A stretch of DNA of 64,000 nucleotides, taken from positions 1 through 64,000 of the forward strand of contig JALQYQ010000016.1 of assembly GCA_023262855.1 (NCBI GenBank), in the 5' to 3' direction. The notes under the pieces were generated by a model. The model worked only from the letters and a program-made list of their open reading frames with translations, was not told the origin of the DNA and did no database searches. Position numbers and translations under genes: made by a program. This DNA comes from Crocinitomicaceae bacterium. Lineage in GTDB: Bacteria > Bacteroidota > Bacteroidia > Flavobacteriales_D > Crocinitomicaceae. Positions 58,814 through 64,000 of the stretch are shown here, one piece after another. The first letter of the stretch is position 1; each line of letters begins with the position of its first letter.

Positions 58814-61789
58814 TTAAGCTTTCAATCGTTTTGAGAAGTCAATTAAGATTGGTGTTGCAACACACAATGAAGAATATGTTCCAATGATTACACCAACTAA
58901 TAATGCGAATAAGAATCCTTTAATTGCTGCTCCACCGAAGATGAACATAATTAATACAACCACGAATAAAATCATAGATGTATTGAATGTTCTACTCAAT
59001 GTTGTATTCAATGATTTATTGATGATATCATAGTGATGATCGTCTTCTTTACTTCCTCTTAAGTTCTCACGAATACGGTCAAACACAATCACAGTATCAT
59101 TCATCGAATAACCGATAACAGTAAGAATCGCCGCAATAAACGCTTGATTCACATCCAAGCTAAATGGTAAAAAACCATGTAACAAAGAGAAAATCGAAAT
59201 TACGAAGAAGGCATCATGTGCTAATCCTACAATCGCACCAATTGAGTATTGCCAGTGTCCGAAACGTAACAAGATGTATGCAAAGATAGCAATCAACGCC
59301 AATGTAATTGAGATTGTTGATGAAGTCCACAACTCACTAGAAACAGAAGCTGAGATACTTCTTGATTCAATGACATCATAAGAACCCATTTTCTCTTTAC
59401 TAGCTTCTAAACCTTCTTTTAGTTTATCTGCTACTTTTTGAGTCGCATTGTCATCTTTTAATAAGTAGTTAGTAACGATCTCAACATTGTAATCATTTGA
59501 TTTCGTTTTCAAATCAATCGATGAAATCTCTCCATTTTCAACAAATACTTTCGACAAGTTACCACGGATGTACTCAATATCTGCTTTGTTTTCAAATTTC
59601 ACTACAAATGTACGTCCACCTGTAAACTCAACACTTTGTTTCAATCCTCTAGCGAATAAAGCTCCAACCCCTAACAAAGTAACAGAAATTGAGAAAATGT
59701 AGAAATATTTTCTTTTTCCAACCCAGTCAAAATGGAAGTTTTGGAACAATCCTTTTGAATATTTCGTGTTAACTGAAATTGATTTACCTTTTGACATCCA
59801 AGCGTGGAATACCAATTTAGAAATTATAATAGCAGAGAACATTGAAGTGAAAATACCGATAATCAATGTAGTTGCGAATGATTCAATTTCACCTGTTCCG
59901 AATACTTTCAAGATAATCGCAACCAACATATGGGTAACGTTCGCATCGATAATTGAAGGTAATGCTCGTTTGAAACCTACATCTACAGAACTTTCTAAAT
60001 CCAACCCTCTTGCTTGTTCCTCACGGATACGTTCAAAGATCAAGATATTCGCATCGACCGCAGTACCAATTGTCAAGACGATACCAGCAATACCTGCTAA
60101 AGTCAATACCGCTCCAAAAGAAGCAAGAGAACCGAAGATTAACAATACGTTCACTGCTAAGGCAATGTTTGCAGCTAAACCAGCTTTACCATAGTAGAAG
60201 TACATATAAAGCAATACTGCTAAGAATGCAAATCCAAATGAAATCAAACCTGCTTTTGAGTTTTCTTTCCCGATTGTTGGACCAACTTTCGTTTGTTCTT
60301 TAATCACACATGGTGCAGGAAGTGCTCCACCATTTAATAATCCAGCTAAATCTTTTGCTTCTTCAATGTCAAAGTTTCCAGAAATTTGAGTATTTCCACC
60401 TGTAATTGGCTCGTTTACACGTGGTGCAGAATATACAACGTCATCCATCGTAATCGCAACCATACGTCCTTTGTTATCAGCTGTCATTTCAGCCCATTTG
60501 TCCGCACCTTCCGGCGTCATCGAAACATCAACTGTAATTTTTGCAGTTCCTTCATCGAAACCTGTAGAAGCTGTTTTAACATCTTTTCCTCCAACTCGTG
60601 CCTTTCCGTTTTCAGGAATACGAATTGCATATAATGTATATGCTTTTTCTTTTGATTTTTCTGAAATTTGCTCTAATTCAGCAGACCACATGAATTTCAC
60701 ATCTTCTGGGAATAAAGCCATGATATCACCACGACTCAAAATTGCATCAACTGCCATTTTATTTTCTGAAGATACGTAACCCATTGCAAAATCACCAGCT
60801 GGTTTTACTAAGTCAGATAAACCTTTTTGAGTTCCACCAAATGTTGAAAGTGATTTCGTTTCTTTTGCTTTTTTAGCACTATCCGCTGAATCAGCAACTA
60901 ACGCCATATCGTCAACAATCACTTCTTTTTGGCGTGACATAGCTGCAGCTTGTTGCCACTGACCACCAATTTCACTTGGGAAATATGTTTCATAGAACTG
61001 TAAGTTCGCCATAGAAACCATTTTCTTAGCAACTGTTGCCTCATCTTGAACTCCTGGAAGCTCAATATACAAACGATTATTAACTTGATCTCTTTGAATG
61101 TTTGGTTGCGCAACACCGAATTGGTTGATACGTTTACTCATGATTTTCTCTACTCCGTCCATTGAAGACGCAGCGATTTTTTTCAAGAATGTTTCAACTT
61201 CATCATCTGTAGATTTGAAACCTAATCCTTCCATTTCACTTGTTTCAAACAATGAAACAACACGCGACTTATTAATCTCTTTGTTTTTAGCAACGAAAGT
61301 CGCAATGAAATCACCTCCTTTAGCATTGTACTCTTTTACAGCTGCGTCAAAAGGTTTTTTGAATCGCACATCTCTTTCGTTACGAGCGAAGCTTTTTACC
61401 AAATCAGGTGTTGAAATCTCTAAAGTTACAGACATACCTCCAACAAGGTCAAGTCCAAAAGCCAATGATCTCTTTTTTGTTTCACCAAAGGTAGAACCAA
61501 GAACTGGATATACAGAAACTTCTGCTTTGTCTTTCAAAATTTGGTTGATAAATGCAGCTTTTGCCAACTCTTCAGCTTCTGGCTGATTAAAGTTTACATA
61601 CACACCATTCGGAAGTAGCGCACTATCACCTGTTGTTGCAGCTTTTAATTTTAAGTCAGCTACTTTTTCAATTGCCTCTTTCTCTGCCTTCTTTTCAACA
61701 GAATTTGAAACAAATGTGAACGAAATTTGATAAACGCAAACTGCAGTTAACAAAATCGTTAAAAACCAAAAAAATCCTTTATTACGCAT
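58814..61789 (-). CDS. secDF: Fused protein translocase subunit SecDF
   Basis: A 991-residue inner-membrane protein combining SecD and SecF, which use the proton gradient to pull preproteins through SecYEG. The first helix (GFFWFLTILLTAVCVYQISF) and the SecD motif FGLDLVGGMSVTLEI lie near the N-terminus, the P1 domain and AGLLNGGALPAPCVIKEQTKVGPTIG in the middle. The SecD core VLTIGTAVDANILIFERIRE is followed by the SecF half with VEFTGGRTFVVKF and ILTVIGYSMNDTVIVFDRIR. The frame extends to a TTG at 61813, but I use the ATG at 61789 (MRNKGFFWFL), which follows an exact -7 box by 33 nt. The fused form is usual in Bacteroidota. Confidence 0.96.
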   Translation of the reverse strand: MRNKGFFWFLTILLTAVCVYQISFTFVSNSVEKKAEKEAIEKVADLKLKAATTGDSALLPNGVYVNFNQPEAEELAKAAFINQILKDKAEVSVYPVLGSTFGETKKRSLAFGLDLVGGMSVTLEISTPDLVKSFARNERDVRFKKPFDAAVKEYNAKGGDFIATFVAKNKEINKSRVVSLFETSEMEGLGFKSTDDEVETFLKKIAASSMDGVEKIMSKRINQFGVAQPNIQRDQVNNRLYIELPGVQDEATVAKKMVSMANLQFYETYFPSEIGGQWQQAAAMSRQKEVIVDDMALVADSADSAKKAKETKSLSTFGGTQKGLSDLVKPAGDFAMGYVSSENKMAVDAILSRGDIMALFPEDVKFMWSAELEQISEKSKEKAYTLYAIRIPENGKARVGGKDVKTASTGFDEGTAKITVDVSMTPEGADKWAEMTADNKGRMVAITMDDVVYSAPRVNEPITGGNTQISGNFDIEEAKDLAGLLNGGALPAPCVIKEQTKVGPTIGKENSKAGLISFGFAFLAVLLYMYFYYGKAGLAANIALAVNVLLIFGSLASFGAVLTLAGIAGIVLTIGTAVDANILIFERIREEQARGLDLESSVDVGFKRALPSIIDANVTHMLVAIILKVFGTGEIESFATTLIIGIFTSMFSAIIISKLVFHAWMSKGKSISVNTKYSKGLFQNFHFDWVGKRKYFYIFSISVTLLGVGALFARGLKQSVEFTGGRTFVVKFENKADIEYIRGNLSKVFVENGEISSIDLKTKSNDYNVEIVTNYLLKDDNATQKVADKLKEGLEASKEKMGSYDVIESRSISASVSSELWTSSTISITLALIAIFAYILLRFGHWQYSIGAIVGLAHDAFFVISIFSLLHGFLPFSLDVNQAFIAAILTVIGYSMNDTVIVFDRIRENLRGSKEDDHHYDIINKSLNTTLSRTFNTSMILFVVVLIMFIFGGAAIKGFLFALLVGVIIGTYSSLCVATPILIDFSKRLKA

Positions 61790-61822
61790 ATTCGTAAAAA
61801 CGTTAGTTATCAATTAAGCCCG

Positions 61823-61830
61823 CAAATATA
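61823..61830 (-). promoter_or_regulatory. -7 promoter box of secDF
   Basis: The minus strand reads TATATTTG, an exact TAnnTTTG match, 33 nt before the ATG at 61789. Confidence 0.6.
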
Positions 61831-61927
61831 GAATTTACGTTTATTAAAGTCAATAAAGTTGACTAGGTATTTCGCAAGTTTATCAACAAGTGAGAAGAAA
61901 AAGTGTGCAGAACGCTTAATTATCTGT

Positions 61928-63052
61928 CTATTTACTGAGTTCCTGAGAAAAAGAAATCAATTTTTCAGCGTATAAATCCCAGGTGTTTTTTGACTTTTCA
62001 ACATGTATTGCATGTACAAACTCTTCTTTCAAGTTCAAATCAAAGTATTTTTTTATTCCATATTGCAACAACTCAGCATTCGGTGAATCAACCACAATAC
62101 CTAAACCTGGTTCTTCAATTTGTGATTTAAATCCACCAACATTAGTTGCAACAATTGGCACATCAAAATGGAAAGAAGTTGCCGTTATTCCTGATTGAGT
62201 TGCGGTTCTATAGGGTAAAATGCATAAATCGGCTGCTGAAAAATAAAGATTCACGTCCTTATCCTTCACATATTGATTGATAAACAATAATTGGCCCTTC
62301 TTATTTGAATCGTTGATTTTCTGCTCATAATAATCAAGTTTACTGTAAACTTCACCTACAATGATTAATTGATAAGAATCATCCAGTAAATCAAATGCAT
62401 CAATCAAAATATCCAATCCTTTGTAATCGCGGATCAAACCAAAAAACAACAAGTTTTTTTTTGATTCATCTATTCCAAGTTGTTGACATGCCAACGAGCG
62501 GTCTAGCTTTTTCCCAAAGTGATCGTACCATGGATGATTCATTTGAATAAACTTCGCATTCGGATTGAACTGAATTAAATCATTTCGAACGGCATCAGAC
62601 ATCACAACAAATCCATCGTATTTCTTCAAAAAATATCTTATCAGCCATTTGTCAAAAAATCGAGGTTCATGCGGAATTAGATTATGAATTATGGCAATAC
62701 TAGTGGAGTTTTTGTTTAAGCGATTAGAAAACAACCCGAGAAAAACGCCAAAGAAGGACATCCAAAAGTTGGCAATAAAGAGATCTGGCTGACTCTTTTT
62801 AACAACTCTTGATGCTGATAAATAGGTAAATGGATTAAACGTACTAACAATTCTTTTCGCCGGAATATTATCCGAATCATCATTATCATCAACGTATTGT
62901 GTCGTTCCTGGAAATAAAAAATTGGGATATTGTTTTTTGAATGTAAAAGCTTTAACGTCATGCTCTTTCTCTAGTTCGCGAAACAAGCGTGCATTAAACT
63001 GGGCTATTCCCCCGCGAAATGGATAAAAAGCTGAAAAAATTGAAATCTTCAT
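61928..63052 (-). CDS. Glycosyltransferase family 4-like protein
   Basis: A 374-residue cytosolic GT-B glycosyltransferase. The N-terminal half starts MKISIFSAFYPFRGGIAQFN, with the Gly-rich donor loop; the C-terminal half has NLLFFGLIRDYKGLDILIDA, IIVGEVYSKLDYYEQ, VNLYFSAADLCILPYRTATQ and SGITATSFHFDVPIVATNVG, the family-4 nucleotide-sugar site. Such enzymes build surface polysaccharides or glycolipids. The frame is open 8 codons upstream to 63076, but a perfect -7 box lies between, so the ATG at 63052 is the start. It follows the lipoprotein gene by 29 nt. Confidence 0.9.
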   Translation of the reverse strand: MKISIFSAFYPFRGGIAQFNARLFRELEKEHDVKAFTFKKQYPNFLFPGTTQYVDDNDDSDNIPAKRIVSTFNPFTYLSASRVVKKSQPDLFIANFWMSFFGVFLGLFSNRLNKNSTSIAIIHNLIPHEPRFFDKWLIRYFLKKYDGFVVMSDAVRNDLIQFNPNAKFIQMNHPWYDHFGKKLDRSLACQQLGIDESKKNLLFFGLIRDYKGLDILIDAFDLLDDSYQLIIVGEVYSKLDYYEQKINDSNKKGQLLFINQYVKDKDVNLYFSAADLCILPYRTATQSGITATSFHFDVPIVATNVGGFKSQIEEPGLGIVVDSPNAELLQYGIKKYFDLNLKEEFVHAIHVEKSKNTWDLYAEKLISFSQELSK

Positions 63053-63058
63053 GTGATG

Positions 63059-63066
63059 CAAAAGTA
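63059..63066 (-). promoter_or_regulatory. -7 promoter box of the glycosyltransferase gene
   Basis: The minus strand reads TACTTTTG, an exact TAnnTTTG match, 6 nt before the ATG at 63052. It predicts a nearly leaderless mRNA and excludes the upstream in-frame ATG at 63076. Confidence 0.55.
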
Positions 63067-63081
63067 CAAATTGCAATCAGT

Positions 63082-63768
63082 TTATTGTATTCCGTATCCG
63101 ATACACGAATAAAATAACTCTTTACCTCTTTGAACATTTAGACTATCGAAGTTAGCAATCGTCAAATCTTTGTAGTATTTGCGAACCAATCCAACTCCTT
63201 TAGCATACACCTCAAATTGACGCTGGTGATCAACCAAGGAGTGAAAATCTTCTTGCTCAACAACTAATGTACTATCAAACATGAAGGAACCAATTGATTT
63301 CTCTTGATGAATGTCTTCGTAATAGTAATTTGCTTCTGGAAAACTATTATAGGCGTTTGGATTCCATTGTTTGTATAAAGTTGGTGAGAAGACCATTTTG
63401 ACAATTCGTTGATTTTCTTCCACCAACTCAGCTCGATTTCCTTCAATAATTGTTGTCCACACATCGGCAAGTACCCACGAATCTGAAATGGTATTGCGTT
63501 TGTAACGAATAAATTTACGTGCAATTCTTCCTTCATTATCAATAACTGTATTACCAATGTATGTGCGCAATTGATAAATTAACGTGTCATGCTGAATAGT
63601 CGCATCAACATCATGATTAATCTCAACTACATCATAATCAACGTAACGACCTGGCGTTAAATCAAAGTAATCATAATGAAAATTAGGTGCTTTCGTATCA
63701 TCCTTACACGATACGACCATCATTCCTAAAAGGATAATTGCTGAAAAATATATTCGATTGACTTTCAT
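63082..63768 (-). CDS. Lipoprotein of unknown function
   Basis: A 228-residue lipoprotein (MKVNRIYFSAIILLGMMVVS, Cys21 followed by KDD). The mature protein is beta-rich, with FDLTPGRYVDYDVVEINHD, IARKFIRYKRNTISDSWVLA and GVGLVRKYYKDLTIANFDS, a pattern seen in several Bacteroidota lipoproteins of lipocalin-like type. It is probably attached to the outer or inner membrane. TATATTCG (one mismatch to TAnnTTTG) lies just upstream of the ATG. It is followed by the glycosyltransferase gene. Confidence 0.75.
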   Translation of the reverse strand: MKVNRIYFSAIILLGMMVVSCKDDTKAPNFHYDYFDLTPGRYVDYDVVEINHDVDATIQHDTLIYQLRTYIGNTVIDNEGRIARKFIRYKRNTISDSWVLADVWTTIIEGNRAELVEENQRIVKMVFSPTLYKQWNPNAYNSFPEANYYYEDIHQEKSIGSFMFDSTLVVEQEDFHSLVDHQRQFEVYAKGVGLVRKYYKDLTIANFDSLNVQRGKELFYSCIGYGIQ

Positions 63769-63794
63769 ATATCTAACGAATATACAAAAAAATC

Positions 63795-64000
63795 TTATTG
63801 ATTTGGATCAATTCCTTTTTGTTTTAATTCAGCCAATTTTTTCTCCAAAGCCTTTCCCTGAAGCATTTCACCATTGTAATAATAGACTTTACCAACTTCT
63901 TTACCTGCTTCACTGTATGCATAGCAATAGCCATGCTTTACTCCATTTTTATAACGCTCTTGAATCATTTTTGCTCCATTCGCATGGTATTTTTCCCAAA
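63795..64000 (-). CDS. MORN/YwqK-like repeat protein, C-terminal part only
   Basis: The frame runs from the right window edge to a TAA at 63795-63797 and gives 68 residues. They show MORN-variant units: WEKYHANGAKMIQERYKNGV, KHGYCYAYSEAGKEVGKVYY and YNGEMLQGKALEKKLAELKQ, ending KGIDPNQ. This is the repeat style of YwqK-family proteins, often annotated as antitoxin-like, but many are plain surface-associated repeat proteins. The 5' part is outside the window, so start and length are unknown. The lipoprotein gene begins 27 nt downstream. Confidence 0.7.
   Translation of the reverse strand, partial: WEKYHANGAKMIQERYKNGVKHGYCYAYSEAGKEVGKVYYYNGEMLQGKALEKKLAELKQKGIDPNQ

Noticed and set aside
61790-61813. 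Longer SecDF start at TTG 61813
   Set aside because: The ATG at 61789 gives the standard SecD N-terminus directly before the first helix, and TTG starts are rare here.
1-64000. tRNA, rRNA, tmRNA, phage integrase or attachment sites
   Set aside because: I looked for conserved T-loop, integrase and direct-repeat att patterns by eye and found none; a tRNA and RNA covariance scan would be decisive.

Overview
The window reads as a chromosomal segment of a low-GC member of the Bacteroidota, most likely a Flavobacteriales relative of the Crocinitomicaceae/Fluviicola type; the family placement is inference. The supporting signs are type IX secretion (T9SS) sorting tails of type A and type B, a SprB-repeat adhesin, a fused SecDF, split YeeE/DUF6691 sulfur transporter halves, DUF4476, DUF2490, DUF6929 and SiaB-like proteins, and promoters of the Bacteroidota type (-33 TTG, -7 TAnnTTTG). 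Shine-Dalgarno sequences are essentially absent. I found no transposase, phage gene, CRISPR array, rRNA or tRNA gene.

Layout. 1-931: pyrR-pyrB, with pyrB cut by the window edge. 1260-4504: an operon of outer-membrane protein, glycerophosphodiesterase, SUI1/YciH and a subtilisin. 4527-6828: a small Cys-rich protein, a small secreted protein, a histone-deacetylase-like hydrolase and a SiaB-like protein. 6868-11901: a 1677-residue T9SS type B adhesin with 11 SprB-like repeats. 11959-18035: YkgJ, a disulfide-less flavoprotein, a Pmp3-domain lipoprotein, folD and two FKBP isomerases. 18148-24969: a DabA-DabB-SulP inorganic-carbon uptake operon ending with a DUF2490 protein. 25575-30718: a SAM-riboswitch-controlled methionine/sulfur operon (metX, homoserine dehydrogenase, YeeE, DUF6691, OsmC, metZ).

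30831-35412 holds an AI-2E-family permease, a recombination scar with a T9SS gene pair, and a DUF6929 lipoprotein. 35536-44151 holds lhgO, an acyltransferase, a PNGase-F-related T9SS protein, a TerB-like protein and an M14 peptidase. 44264-49851 holds trmD, tsaC, cca, a pRiA4b ORF-3-like protein, a methyltransferase, a TraB/GumN protein and an FKBP. 50015-55549 holds sucD, a patatin, an aldose-epimerase relative and padR-pspC. 55593-64000 holds a DUF4476 protein, a DnaQ/GIY-YIG nuclease, secDF, a glycosyltransferase, a lipoprotein and a MORN-like protein cut by the window edge.

How genes work together. The met operon makes homocysteine by direct sulfhydrylation (MetX, then MetZ) and carries its own sulfur-importer halves. 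Its leader appears to combine a SAM-I riboswitch with a 41-codon Cys/Met-rich peptide whose last Cys codon and stop lie inside the 5' arm of an intrinsic terminator; this is the most interesting signal in the window. DabA and DabB should accumulate bicarbonate, with SulP as a second anion route. Several housekeeping genes have the -7 box only 3-6 nt before the start codon, which predicts leaderless mRNAs. Many intergenic gaps are filled with short, locally repeated words that often fold into hairpins.
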